A stretch of 64,000 bases of DNA from the NCBI GenBank assembly GCA_030455605.1, contig JAKDPD010000005.1, positions 1 through 64,000 of the forward strand, in the 5' to 3' direction. The stretch is from Lactobacillus sp. (GTDB lineage: Bacteria; Bacillota; Bacilli; Lactobacillales; Lactobacillaceae). Below, piece after piece: positions 20,838 to 31,446 of the stretch (positions are counted from its first letter, which is position 1; each line of letters begins with the position of its first letter). The translations under genes and the position numbers were made by a program. The notes beneath the pieces were generated by a model. That model worked only from the letters and a program-made list of their open reading frames with translations. It ran no database searches and was not told the DNA's origin.

Positions 20838-21637
20838 TACCGCATCAACGCCTCCCGTGACTTCGACGAAATATAGTCAATTAGCACGACGACTACAATG
20901 ATGATAATAATAATGGTACCCGTTCGCGCATAGTCAAAGACTTGCAACGTTTGCTGCAGGTAAAGACCAATCCCACCAGCACCAATATAACCCAGCACAG
21001 TTGAAGCCCGCACATTAATTTCAAACGCATAGAGCACATAAGAAATAAAGTAGGTCATAACTTGTGGCAAAATTGCCACTTGAATAATTTGCCATTTATT
21101 CGCACCTACTGCGGTTAAGGCCTCAATCGGACCAGGATCAATGGTTTCAATTGCTTCATAGAAGAGTTTAACCACCACCCCAAAGGTAAAGACGGATAGT
21201 GCTAACACCCCGGCAACTGGACCAATGCCGACAATAGCGACAAAGATAGCACCTAAGAGTAAGTCCGGAATCGTCCGAATGATATTCATCACAAAACGCA
21301 AGACCGCCGTGACTAAGCGATTTTTAATAACATTACGCGCAATGAGTAACGAATACACAAACGCGACAATCGAGCCAAAGAAAGTACCCAAGATTGCAAT
21401 TTTAATGGTCTGAATGACCAACGGAATGACAGTGCCAGAATAACTCCAGTCAGGCTTGGCCATTGCGACAAAAATTTCAGTAAAGTTACCGAAGTTGGCA
21501 AACAGTGCTGGGAGTGACGTATTAGTTACCTGAGTTGAAACAACTAACCCACCTATGAGCACCACGAGCCATAGAAGATTCATGACCCTAAGCTTTTTAC
21601 GCGGTAGCGTCAACAAATCCGTTGCGGGTTTGGTCAT
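20837..21637 (-). CDS. phnE: Phosphonate-type ABC transporter permease (second PhnE)
   Basis: [21 protein letters not shown]...[14 protein letters not shown]; overlaps neighbouring genes. Confidence 0.88.
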   Translation of the reverse strand: MTKPATDLLTLPRKKLRVMNLLWLVVLIGGLVVSTQVTNTSLPALFANFGNFTEIFVAMAKPDWSYSGTVIPLVIQTIKIAILGTFFGSIVAFVYSLLIARNVIKNRLVTAVLRFVMNIIRTIPDLLLGAIFVAIVGIGPVAGVLALSVFTFGVVVKLFYEAIETIDPGPIEALTAVGANKWQIIQVAILPQVMTYFISYVLYAFEINVRASTVLGYIGAGGIGLYLQQTLQVFDYARTGTIIIIIIVVVVLIDYISSKSREALMR

Positions 21638-22416
21638 GATTGCGCCACCCCCTTACCAACACCGCCATTATAGATGTCATTAAAGACCGCTTCAGGCGTA
21701 TCACTCATCTGCCCATCATAAACGATTTCTCCGGCACGAACGCCAACCACTCGTTGGCCAAATTCACGTGCCAAAGCTACTGAGTGTAAATTGGCAACAA
21801 CCGTCATGCCATACTTCTCATTCAACATTTTTAAATCATTCATGACCTTACGTGAGGTTTGTGGATCAAGTGATGCAGTCGGTTCATCGGCTAGAATCAG
21901 TTGCGGATTCTGGGCCAGAACACGTGCAATCGAAACCCGCTGTTGTTGTCCACCAGACAATTCATCAGCCCGGCTATAAACCTTATCTGCTAAACCAACT
22001 TGTTGCAAAGCTTCATAAGCGGTCTGCTTATCTGCTTTAGAAAACAGATTGAACGTTGTTTTCCAAGTTGGGTAATAAGCAATGCGGCCCGTCAGCACGT
22101 TACGTAGCACACTAGAGCGCTTGACAAGATTAAAATTTTGAAAAATCATGCCAATATTGCACCGCAATAAACGTAAGGCTTTACCGCGAGCTGAGGTAAT
22201 TGACTCACCTGCAATTAGAATTTCACCTGAGGTGATATCTTGCAGACGGTTAATGGATCTTAAGAGCGTCGATTTACCCGCACCAGATAGCCCCACGATG
22301 ACGACAAACTCACCCTGAGCAATCTTAAGATTGATATTTTTGAGTCCAACAGTGCCATCAGGATAAACTTTTGAAACCTTGGTACATTCAATCATTGGCT
22401 TAGTTGTAGCTGCCAT
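21634..22416 (-). CDS. phnC: Phosphonate-type ABC transporter ATP-binding protein
   Basis: [10 protein letters not shown] Walker [15 protein letters not shown] signature, [11 protein letters not shown]. Confidence 0.92.
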   Translation of the reverse strand: MAATTKPMIECTKVSKVYPDGTVGLKNINLKIAQGEFVVIVGLSGAGKSTLLRSINRLQDITSGEILIAGESITSARGKALRLLRCNIGMIFQNFNLVKRSSVLRNVLTGRIAYYPTWKTTFNLFSKADKQTAYEALQQVGLADKVYSRADELSGGQQQRVSIARVLAQNPQLILADEPTASLDPQTSRKVMNDLKMLNEKYGMTVVANLHSVALAREFGQRVVGVRAGEIVYDGQMSDTPEAVFNDIYNGGVGKGVAQS

Positions 22417-22450
22417 TCTGAAACTTACTCCCTTAACTTAACGACCTAAT

Positions 22451-23380
22451 TTACTTGGTTTTAGCGGACTGAACCATCTTGTCGTAACGACGGACAATGT
22501 TGAAGTCACTATCTTTAGCGTGTACATAGCCTTCATGGCTGTAAACGCTTTCGATAACCCGCTTACCAGTTTTAGACTTACCAATGGCAATAAAGGCTTT
22601 AGCTAACTTATTGCGGAATTTGGTTGACATGTCAGACCGAACGGAAATCGTGTCATTTGGAATTGGCTTGGTAAAGTAAATTGGTACAACTAACTTCATG
22701 ATATTTGGTTTATCTGCCTTGACAATGTTACGTGCACCTTCAAAAACGAAGGCAGCATCTGTATCACCATTCAGAACATTCAAAACCGCTTGATCATGAC
22801 CAGTAACTGTGACTAATTTAGCGTCTTTTACCACGTCAAGGCCCTTTTGCTTCAATTCAGCTACTGGGAAGACATACCCGGCTGAAGAAGTTGGGTTTTG
22901 AACAGAAATGCTCTTCCCCTTTAAATCCTTCCAAGACTTAATCTTAGATGATTTCTTAACAATAATTTCAGCACGGTACGAACGAACTAATTGCTTAGTC
23001 ATTTCACCACCTGGTTGCTTAATACCATAGCGTTCAGCTTGTAACAAGACATCAGCCGCATTTTGCTTATGAGCTAATACGTAACCATCTGGTGGTAGAA
23101 AACCAACGTCAACCTTCTTCGACTTCATCGCTTCAACCACAGTATTATAGTCAGTTGACATAGTCACTTGAACTGGAATCCCTAAGCGACTTGATAACAT
23201 CTTAGCAAGCGGCTTAGCACGCGATTCCAACTTATTAGCAGCTAGACTCGGTACAAACTGTACGACTAATTTCTTTGGCGTATAGCTCTTGCTATTACTA
23301 CTGCTCTTACCACAAGCAGTTAAAGCCAAAGTGACCACTAAAGCCGCAGTTGTTACGAGCAACTTCTTGAACTTCTTCAT
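22451..23380 (-). CDS. phnD: Phosphonate/phosphite-type ABC substrate-binding lipoprotein
   Basis: Lipobox LALTACGK; VQNPTSSAGYVFPVAELKQKG; start trimmed to MKKFKKLL with RBS gaggaggacagag. Confidence 0.9.
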   Translation of the reverse strand: MKKFKKLLVTTAALVVTLALTACGKSSSNSKSYTPKKLVVQFVPSLAANKLESRAKPLAKMLSSRLGIPVQVTMSTDYNTVVEAMKSKKVDVGFLPPDGYVLAHKQNAADVLLQAERYGIKQPGGEMTKQLVRSYRAEIIVKKSSKIKSWKDLKGKSISVQNPTSSAGYVFPVAELKQKGLDVVKDAKLVTVTGHDQAVLNVLNGDTDAAFVFEGARNIVKADKPNIMKLVVPIYFTKPIPNDTISVRSDMSTKFRNKLAKAFIAIGKSKTGKRVIESVYSHEGYVHAKDSDFNIVRRYDKMVQSAKTK

Positions 23381-23460
23381 CTCTGTCCTCCTCAAACACA
23401 ATCCAGCAATTATCTTCTGGCATAAAAAAGACTTAATAAAATCACTTGTCAGTAATTCCA

Positions 23461-23568
23461 TTAAGTCAAATTTATATACCAAATTAAAGCAAAAACAAAG
23501 ATACCAGTCCCTACGCTAAAAGTAGCAACCATGAATGCAGTCACATTATCATATACTCGCTCCTGCAT
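23461..23568 (-). CDS. Small single-TM membrane protein (35 aa), not in the ORF track
   Basis: Minus-strand GAGGGAGGGTACTAGG-ATG then MQERVYDNVTAFMVATFSVGTGIFVFALIWYINLT-stop; good RBS, hydrophobic core, upstream of phnD. Confidence 0.55.
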   Translation of the reverse strand: MQERVYDNVTAFMVATFSVGTGIFVFALIWYINLT

Positions 23569-23695
23569 CCTAGTACCCTCCCTCGTCCAGCACTGTTATC
23601 ACAACAATAATACCAGAAATAAGGGACAGTTTAAAGTAAATCTTACTAAAAGACGGATAACCGCTTAAAAGCAGTAATTTTGGTCAAGACCAAAG

Positions 23696-24175
23696 TTAAC
23701 GGGACTTAAGTGGCTGATTTTGTAAATCAGTACGGATAATCAACACATCTGCGAGAGCATGCTGATTGGCATACGAAGTCACTGAGCCCATTAACATCCG
23801 TTCAACGACGTTAAGACCCGTTGCCCCCATCACAATCAAATGATTGTGATGGTCTTTAATGAAATCGTACGCAATGACCCGTTTAGGACTGCCATAACGA
23901 ATATGATAAGCGACATCACTCACTTTAAATTCAGCTAATGCCCGTGCTTTGAGACTCTTTAAGTAATCTTCTGAGTCCTGGGTTAATTGATAAATGGCAT
24001 CCCCTGATACTAATGTATCCTGCATCTCACCCATAAATTGTCTCGTATCAATGACATTCAAAAGATCAATATGAGCGCCATCAGCAGCTGCCATCTGACA
24101 TGCTTTATCAAAAGCGAGTTCAGCCGCATCTGAACCATCAACGGGAACTAAAATGTTATTTTTCTGATCTGCCAT
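23696..24175 (-). CDS. Universal stress protein (UspA family)
   Basis: NILVPVDGSDAAELAFDKA; LIVMGATGLNVVERMLMGSVTSYANQHA. Confidence 0.92.
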   Translation of the reverse strand: MADQKNNILVPVDGSDAAELAFDKACQMAAADGAHIDLLNVIDTRQFMGEMQDTLVSGDAIYQLTQDSEDYLKSLKARALAEFKVSDVAYHIRYGSPKRVIAYDFIKDHHNHLIVMGATGLNVVERMLMGSVTSYANQHALADVLIIRTDLQNQPLKSR

Positions 24176-24335
24176 GGTATTCACGCTTCCTAATTTTGAC
24201 ACTTATGTTAATCGACCATAAGGTCGCTTCTATGATACTTATATTTTAGCATAAGCCGACATCATGTTAATTGTTTCCAGCGTGAAATCCTGTTAAAATG
24301 TTGTTTACGCATTACATAGGAAAGCAGGTAATCAG

Positions 24336-25139
24336 GTGCCTAAAAAACTCACGCATCAACTCATTGGCGTTACCAGTGGCCGCAATTTTCGCGAGCTTGG
24401 TGGTTATCGAACCTTATCTGGCAAAACCATTAAATACCATAAACTCATTAGAACCGGTAACTGGTCAAACTTATCACCGGCTGGTCAAACTTACTTACAT
24501 CAATATGGTGTCAAAACCATCATCGATTTTCGCTCACAAGTCGAAGTTACTAAGGGACCTGATCGTGTTCCTGAGGACACGCGTTATCATTACGCTCCCG
24601 TCTTTAGCACCGATTTAACCAATGCTTCTAAGGGCATGAATGATTTAAACGTGTCAGCACATGACGATGGTCGCTTTGGCTTTAAGAACATGATTTCGGC
24701 TTACGAAGATATGATTCAAAGTAGCTCCGCCCAAAAGGCTTATCGGACTTTCTTCGACCTGCTCTTAGCTAATACCGCTGCAAACGAAGCGGTCGCGTTC
24801 CACTGCACCGCAGGTAAGGATCGGACTGGCTTTGCGGCCTTGCTCGCTTTAACCGCGCTGGGTGTGCCACTCACCACCATTAAAACGGACTATTTACTCA
24901 CTAATATCACGACCCAAGATTTTGTCAGCGGGATGCTGAACAAGGCCAGCCAGCATGGTGCCAATCACAACGTGTTACAAGCTATCCGTGATATTCAAAG
25001 CGTGCGCCCAGAATATTTGGACCACAGCTTGAAGCTCATTAATCATGACTATAACGGGTTAAATGCTTATCTGCACCAAGTGATGCACCTTTCAAGTGCC
25101 GATATCATGGAATTACGTCATATTTATCTCACTGCTTAA
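24336..25139 (+). CDS. Tyrosine-protein phosphatase
   Basis: RNFRELGGYRT; AFHCTAGKDRTGFAA active-site loop. Confidence 0.92.
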   Translation: MPKKLTHQLIGVTSGRNFRELGGYRTLSGKTIKYHKLIRTGNWSNLSPAGQTYLHQYGVKTIIDFRSQVEVTKGPDRVPEDTRYHYAPVFSTDLTNASKGMNDLNVSAHDDGRFGFKNMISAYEDMIQSSSAQKAYRTFFDLLLANTAANEAVAFHCTAGKDRTGFAALLALTALGVPLTTIKTDYLLTNITTQDFVSGMLNKASQHGANHNVLQAIRDIQSVRPEYLDHSLKLINHDYNGLNAYLHQVMHLSSADIMELRHIYLTA

Positions 25140-25166
25140 CCAATGGTTAAGCAGTTTTTTTGATAC

Positions 25167-25643
25167 CTAGAGTGAACTATGCTGGGTTAAAAAAGCGCCA
25201 ATTGCCGCTGGATCTTTGAGATTCAAAAAAGTTCGCAAGCTGTTCACTGGCGTCTGCACCAAAAAAGCCATCACCTCAGCTAACAATTGTGCTTGACCAT
25301 CAGGTTTAGTATCTAGCAGGACAAATAAAAAGCTCACTTCTAGCGCCTCACTGGGATTAACCAAGTGATGAAAAACCACTGGGTTCTTCAGTGCTACGGG
25401 TACAATCAACTGACTTGTCACAAACTGTCCTTCGGTATGCGGGAGTGCAATATTAGGGAGCTCTGCGCCTAATTGGTCAGTTTTGAGTCCCGTCGGGAAA
25501 TGTTGTTCACGGTGCAAAACTTGACTAAGAAAATCGCCTTTCACTGCACCCAAGTCGAGCAGCTGGTGGTAAATTTCGGACAGCAAATCGATTTGATTAG
25601 TCTGCTCACTGACGAAGATAGCATCCGCGCTAATATGTGTCAT
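25167..25643 (-). CDS. Orphan PTS fructose/galactitol-type EIIA
   Basis: REQHFPTGLKTDQLGAELPNIALPHTEG around the phospho-His; no EIIB/EIIC next to it. Confidence 0.8.
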   Translation of the reverse strand: MTHISADAIFVSEQTNQIDLLSEIYHQLLDLGAVKGDFLSQVLHREQHFPTGLKTDQLGAELPNIALPHTEGQFVTSQLIVPVALKNPVVFHHLVNPSEALEVSFLFVLLDTKPDGQAQLLAEVMAFLVQTPVNSLRTFLNLKDPAAIGAFLTQHSSL

Positions 25644-25777
25644 AAAATAATATCTCCTTTATAACCACAATTTAAGCGCTTTAATGATATTTTTCAAGTT
25701 AAGGTCTTAAAAAACGGCCCTAGTGATGATAAAGTTAACTAAGTGGAATTATCACATTATTTGAATGAGGTATTATT

Positions 25778-26254
25778 ATGACAGCAAAAAAGACCCTTTA
25801 TTTTGGGGCTGGCTGGTTTAGTGACAAGCAAAACCAAGCCTATGCCGCTGCAATGAAGGCACTAAAAGCAAATCCTAGCGTTGACATCGAAAACAGTTAT
25901 GTCCCGCTGGCACACCAATATAAGGGCATCAGAGTCGATGAACACCCTGAATACTTGCATGACCGCGAATGGGCAACTGCCACTTATCAAGGCGACTTAG
26001 TTGGGATTCGTTCCTCTGATTTCGTCTTAGGAGTTTACTTACCAGATGAAGAAGACGCTGGTTTGTGTATGGAAATGGGCTACGCACAGGGCCAGGGCAA
26101 ATACATTATGCTGGTCATTCCCGATGAGGATTACGGCAAGCCTATCAACCTGATGAGCTGGGGGGTAGCTGATAATGTCATTAAGATGAGCGAATTAGCC
26201 AGCTACAACTTTAATCAACCTGGTTTCAATTTCTACGACGGTGCTGTTTATTAA
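25778..26254 (+). CDS. Nucleoside 2-deoxyribosyltransferase
   Basis: TLYFGAGWFSDKQNQAYAAA; GLCMEMGYAQGQGKYIMLVIPDEDYG. Confidence 0.9.
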   Translation: MTAKKTLYFGAGWFSDKQNQAYAAAMKALKANPSVDIENSYVPLAHQYKGIRVDEHPEYLHDREWATATYQGDLVGIRSSDFVLGVYLPDEEDAGLCMEMGYAQGQGKYIMLVIPDEDYGKPINLMSWGVADNVIKMSELASYNFNQPGFNFYDGAVY

Positions 26255-26290
26255 AACGACCGGCTAAAAAATATTATTTATGGAGGAATC

Positions 26291-28668
26291 ATGAAATTTA
26301 ATAAGCTGTATCGTACAGTCTTATTGGCTAGTTTAGCCATTAGCCCACTAGTTTTAAGCCAGCAACCCGTTCATGCGGATCAAACAGCACAATCCGCTAA
26401 TCAGCAAGCTTCCAGTACCAACTCAAGTACCAATACGACTACTAGTACCTCAAGTGCCACCAGTAGCACGTCTACACCTAGCAGCAGTTCCACTGCCACG
26501 AGTGCAAGTCATGCAAGCAGCAAGCAAAGTAGCACAAGTACGGTAGCAAGTACGCCTAATAGCGCAAGCAGCAGCTCTTCAAGCAGCAAACCAGCTCCAG
26601 CACCCAAGCCAAGCAACAGCCAGGCTGACTGGAAGAAGTTACCAAATCGTTTAAGTAAAGCCGCTGTCAGACGCCTCGTTAGAGCTTGCGGCATTAAATA
26701 TCGGAAACTATCAAAAAACCAACTGGCAGCACTGCGCAAAATTAATCTACACAGTAAGCGGCCCCGTTCTGGGAGACGTTTAACTTATAAGAACATGGCT
26801 GACATTGCCACTGCATTAATCAATGGTAATAAACGCTACCGGATTCCTTATTTCAAGGCTAACAAGATTGAGAACTTGAATAGTGCATATACGGTTGATG
26901 CGCAAGATGCACCAAACGGACCAAAATCCAAGTTGGATATTTGGGATTCATGGGCTGTTCAAAATCCCAAAGATGGCACTGTCACTAATTGGAATGGTTA
27001 TCAATTAGTCATTGCCATGATGGGTAAAGCTGATCCAGGTGCCAACTCAAACCACCTTTATCTGATGTACAACAAGTATGGAGATAAAAACTACCAAGAC
27101 TGGAAAGTCGCTGGTTCGATTTTTGGTTATAATGCCAGCTCAGCCTTACAGCAATGGTCTGGATCAACGACTGTCAACAGTGATCACAGTCTTCAGCTCT
27201 ATTACACCAAAGTCCTCGATACACCTGAAGCACACTAGAAACAGAGTTTAGCTTCAGCAACCATCAATTTAAAGCTGGACGCCGATGGCTTACCATTCTT
27301 ACCAGAGAATGCCATTAGCAACGACCGGGTTATTTTTGAAGGAGACGGTTTCCACTATCAGACGTTTGCACAATATCTTTCCGCTAAAGCTTCCTATCCC
27401 AATAATAGCAATAGCGACTTGTCTGCATTGAGAGATCCACACCTGTTTACAGATACTGATAATCAACACTACCTAGTCTTCGAAGGAAACACCGGAGAGG
27501 GCGACGGCAATATTGAGGGGATTAATCAGCTCTTTGACTTCAATAATTATGGTGGCAGTAAACGATACAATTTAAGGACTTTGCTGAAGATTCTTAAAAA
27601 TAAGGACCAAATTGACCGGGCGACTTGGTCTAATTAACGCTTGGTTTAATTGGGCTTAATAATGATGAAAAAGTACCAACCGTCAATAACATCTTTAATC
27701 CCTTAGTCACAGCAAATATGTCCACTGAGGAAATTGAGCGTCCTAACTTAGTACATATGAATGGCAAGTACTATTTGTTTACCGCTTCACGGCTTTGGCG
27801 CAGCAGTAACACAGATGCCACGAAGCGCGCTAATCAAAAAGTTGGTGATAGCGTGATGATGCTAGGTTATGTTTCTAAGCATTTAACTTACGGCTATCGC
27901 CCACTCAATCATTCTGGGATTGTCTTAGCTGCAAGTTTGCCAAGCAACTGGCGGACTGCAACCTATTCTTACTATGCACTGCCTGTTCAAGGCAAATCAG
28001 GTTCAAATAAACTTTTAGTCACTTCCTACATGTCAAACCGATTCCAAACCGCTGGACCTGGCATGAGTGCTTCACCAGCACCAACAATGCTGATTCAATT
28101 GAACAATAACGATACGACCAAGGTCTATCAACTCGCTGCCAACCAAAATGTTTGGCATGGCACCGCTAATGACTTTTCACGTCGCTTAATTTCAGCTACT
28201 CGTTCCGGTGCTTACTTTACCCGCAATTCAGTGTCAACTTACCGTTTCATTACCGTCACTTCTAACCAAGTGACGCATTACTTACTGGGCAAAAAGTTAG
28301 TCAAACGTGTTAAGGGACGTAAATACCTCGTCAAAGCTACTTACACGACTAATGCCGGTACAACGACTTATCTATCACTCTACAATGCTAAAACAGGTAA
28401 GCACGTTGGTTATATCAACTTGATTAACAGCTGCGCAGCCTCAGCCTTTGGTAAGGCCCATCGCTATGGCCGCAAAGTAACGATTAGATCTAATCGTTAC
28501 GCGATTTACCGGAACTTAAACGTTACCCCTAAGCCATTAAAAGTTGGGCGTGGTCGTTACTTCGCTAAGTACTACTACAAACATCTAAATGGTGGAATCT
28601 ACTACTCTTTATACAATTTAAAGACCAAAGCTTGGGTCGGCTATATCAATAGAAAAGCAACCAAGTAA
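26291..28668 (+). pseudogene. GH68 fructansucrase (levansucrase/inulosucrase) pseudogene, one in-frame stop and one frameshift
   Basis: Signal peptide and Ser/Thr-rich region, then DIWDSWAVQN, QQWSGSTTV, LRDPHLF and EIERPNLVHMNGKYYLFTASR in three ORF pieces; TAG at 27236-27238; frame change near 27635. Confidence 0.88.
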
Positions 28669-28679
28669 CGCACTAAAAC

Positions 28680-28718
28680 AAAAACAACTTGCGTGTTCAT
28701 CACACAAGTTGTTTTTTT
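28680..28718 (+). terminator. Rho-independent terminator after GH68 pseudogene
   Basis: aaaaacaacttgcgtgttcatcacacaagttgttttttt. Confidence 0.7.
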
Positions 28719-28806
28719 ATGCCCTTTTAAAACTGGGTAATTCTTGGCACCGGCAATGAAGGTACGTTAAACTAGAAATAATTTAGCAGAAAGTAGGAAA
28801 AGTTAT

Positions 28807-29880
28807 ATGATTAAGCCACTTGCATTACAGCCACATGATCAAGTTGCCGTAGTCAGCCTTAGCGCGGGCACCTTAGGGGAAACTTTTGCAGCCCACCAGC
28901 TGCAATTAGGAATTGCACGCTTAAAAGCCATGGGACTGCAACCACGTTTCATGCCCAACGCTTTACGTGGCCGGGCCTATCTTAAGGATCATCCAGAAGC
29001 GCGCGCTGCCGACTTAAAAGCCGCATTCCTCGATCCAGCAATCAAAGGTATCATTTGTGCGATTGGCGGAGATGATACTTATCGTATTATCCCCTTTCTG
29101 CTCGATGATCCTACCTTCACGCAAGCCGTGCAACAACATCCGAAAATTTTTACCGGTTTTTCCGATACCACTATTGACCATCTAATGTTCTATCAATTAG
29201 GGATGACGAGTTTTTATGGTCCCAATTTTTTAAATGATTTGGCTGAACTCGGCACTAGCATGTTGCCTTACACTGCTGAGCATTTTCAACAATTCTTCAA
29301 AAATTCATCGACCACTGCCCTGACCTCTAGCCCGATTTGGTATGAAGAAAGAACGGACTTTTCTCCCAGTCAACTGGGTATCCCGCGGCCATCACATCTA
29401 GAAACACACGGCTATCTTGCCTTGCGGGGGCAAGGACGGATTACAGGCACGCTACTTGGCGGCTGTCTTGACAGTTTACATGATTTAATCTATCCGGTGC
29501 GTTATCAAGATGAACCCGTAATTGCCCAAAAATATCAACTTTTCCCACAAGATTGGAACAATAAGATCCTCTTTATTGAAACTTCAGAAGAACAAATAAG
29601 TCCGGCGACTTACCACACTTATTTAAAACATCTTGGCGAACATGGTGTATTCAAGCAGGTCAAGGCCATTCTCGTCGGCAAACCACAAAATGAAAAGTAC
29701 TTTGATACTTACCAACACGTTTTACGTGAGCTGACACAGCCTTACCAAACGCCAATTTTATACAATTTAAACTTCGGTCATGCCTATCCTCGCGGTGTCT
29801 TACCATACGGCTTACAAACAACCATTGATTTTGACCGCTACTGCGTGACAGTAAATGAACCCTTCTTTGCCGATAACTAA
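28807..29880 (+). CDS. S66-family peptidase (LD-carboxypeptidase/MccF-like)
   Basis: AIGGDDTYRIIPFL, FTGFSDTTIDHLMFY, FIETSEE, NFGHAYPRGVLPYG. Confidence 0.88.
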   Translation: MIKPLALQPHDQVAVVSLSAGTLGETFAAHQLQLGIARLKAMGLQPRFMPNALRGRAYLKDHPEARAADLKAAFLDPAIKGIICAIGGDDTYRIIPFLLDDPTFTQAVQQHPKIFTGFSDTTIDHLMFYQLGMTSFYGPNFLNDLAELGTSMLPYTAEHFQQFFKNSSTTALTSSPIWYEERTDFSPSQLGIPRPSHLETHGYLALRGQGRITGTLLGGCLDSLHDLIYPVRYQDEPVIAQKYQLFPQDWNNKILFIETSEEQISPATYHTYLKHLGEHGVFKQVKAILVGKPQNEKYFDTYQHVLRELTQPYQTPILYNLNFGHAYPRGVLPYGLQTTIDFDRYCVTVNEPFFADN

Positions 29881-29942
29881 TTAAGGCTTAACAAAAAAAC
29901 ACTAGGAAAATACCTAGTGATTTTTTTAGTTTTTTGATTCAT
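29871..29942 (+). repeat. Copy 1 of ~73-bp direct repeat containing a rho-independent terminator
   Basis: cgataactaattaaggcttaacaaaaaaacactaggaaaatacctagtgattttttt...; second copy at 36859-36932. Confidence 0.9.
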
Positions 29943-30018
29943 CTAAAAAAGACAGGGCAATATTAAATAATGAAAAAAGGCACTACCAAACTGGTACCCG
30001 CCTTTTCCATATCTAAAA

Positions 30019-31434
30019 TCACCAAAAACCAATGAGTTTAGTCCAGGCTAATCCACCACCAAGCCAAAGAACATTGAACATCAGCCCGAATACTGCACTT
30101 AATTTCCACCAGTCTTTAGAACTAACGTACCCAGTTGTTGATAACATTGCAGCGGGACCTGCAGAATAAGGGGTAGTTGAACAGAAGAGGGACCCAGCAA
30201 AACCTAGCATTAATCCGGCCATTAGTTTAGGAACACCTGCCCCTAATGCAATTGATAAGAAGCCAGCCAAGAGAGCTGAAATTTGGGTAGTAATACTTGG
30301 AAATAGGTAATGTAAATAAAAGTAAACTAAGAATAGTACAACCAGTACCCAAACCCAGTTAATCCCGGTTAACATGGCACCTAACGTTTTTGAAAACCAC
30401 GGAAAGAAACCCAAGGTCGTTAATTTAGCTGACATCAGCATAATAATCGATAGCCAAATTAACAAACTCCATGCACCCTTTTGTGCCATTAGGTCTTTGA
30501 CACTAATTACACCTGTCAATAGCAAAATTGAAACAGCAATAAAACCAACCATAATAGCGTCAATCCCAAATTTAGCGCCAACCAACCATAGCATTAAAGC
30601 TAAGACGAAGACACCGGCCATGATTTTTTCCGCTACGGACATTGAACCCATTTCATTCAATTTATTAGTTGCCCATGCGTGCGCATGGGGTGTTGCTTTA
30701 ACCTCTGGTGGATACAGTTTGAATAAAACGTATGGCGCTAACAGTAGCGAAATTGCTCCAGGAACAATCGCTGCTAAGAACCATTGTAGCCAAGAAATCG
30801 TGACTCCTTGAGCATTTGCAATTCCAAGTGCGACCATGTTACCTGCCAAACCAGTTAAAAACATAGTAGATGTTATAATGTTGACTTGATATTCGTTAAA
30901 AACTAAAAATGAACCGAGTTGCCGTTGTGTCCCCTTTTTAGGATCGGACCCCATTTCTTTGGAGAGTGAATCAATAATTGGAAACATGATACCGTTAACT
31001 CGCGCAATGTTACTGGGAATAGCAATTGCCATTAAAGTCTCGACAATGGAAAGTGAGTAGGCTAAGCCTAATGTTTTTCGACCAAAGTTACGGACAAACA
31101 GGTATGCGATGCGCTTACCAAGGCCCGAATTAATAAAACCTGCAGACATGAACAGACACATTGCAACCAACCAAACAGTGGTATTTCCGAAAGCAGTGGT
31201 CACTTCTTGTGTGTTAAAAATCTTGAGTACCATACCCAACGTAACAGCAATTAATGTAGTTGCTGGCATCGGTAATGGCTTCGTAATACACGCTACGATT
31301 GTTGCAACAAAAATGGCGAACAGATACCAAGCATCAGCCGTAATCGCAACTGGTCGAATTGGCGTTGCCAACCAAATCACTAGTCCTAAGACTAGTGGGG
31401 CAATCAATCCCTTATAATTAACTTTTGCTAACAT
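30019..31434 (-). CDS. DASS/SLC13-family anion (di/tricarboxylate) transporter
   Basis: ~12 TM, LPMPATTLIAVTLGMVL, SNIARVNGIMFPIIDSLSKEMGSDP, TQISALLAGFL, TTPYSAGPAAML. Confidence 0.85.
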   Translation of the reverse strand: MLAKVNYKGLIAPLVLGLVIWLATPIRPVAITADAWYLFAIFVATIVACITKPLPMPATTLIAVTLGMVLKIFNTQEVTTAFGNTTVWLVAMCLFMSAGFINSGLGKRIAYLFVRNFGRKTLGLAYSLSIVETLMAIAIPSNIARVNGIMFPIIDSLSKEMGSDPKKGTQRQLGSFLVFNEYQVNIITSTMFLTGLAGNMVALGIANAQGVTISWLQWFLAAIVPGAISLLLAPYVLFKLYPPEVKATPHAHAWATNKLNEMGSMSVAEKIMAGVFVLALMLWLVGAKFGIDAIMVGFIAVSILLLTGVISVKDLMAQKGAWSLLIWLSIIMLMSAKLTTLGFFPWFSKTLGAMLTGINWVWVLVVLFLVYFYLHYLFPSITTQISALLAGFLSIALGAGVPKLMAGLMLGFAGSLFCSTTPYSAGPAAMLSTTGYVSSKDWWKLSAVFGLMFNVLWLGGGLAWTKLIGFW

Positions 31435-31446
31435 ATATGTTTCCTC

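Noticed and set aside
28807-29880. S66/MccF-like peptidase as immunity to a microcin-C-type antibiotic cluster
   Set aside because: No precursor peptide, MccB-like adenylyltransferase or exporter is nearby; a generic LD-carboxypeptidase role is sufficient.
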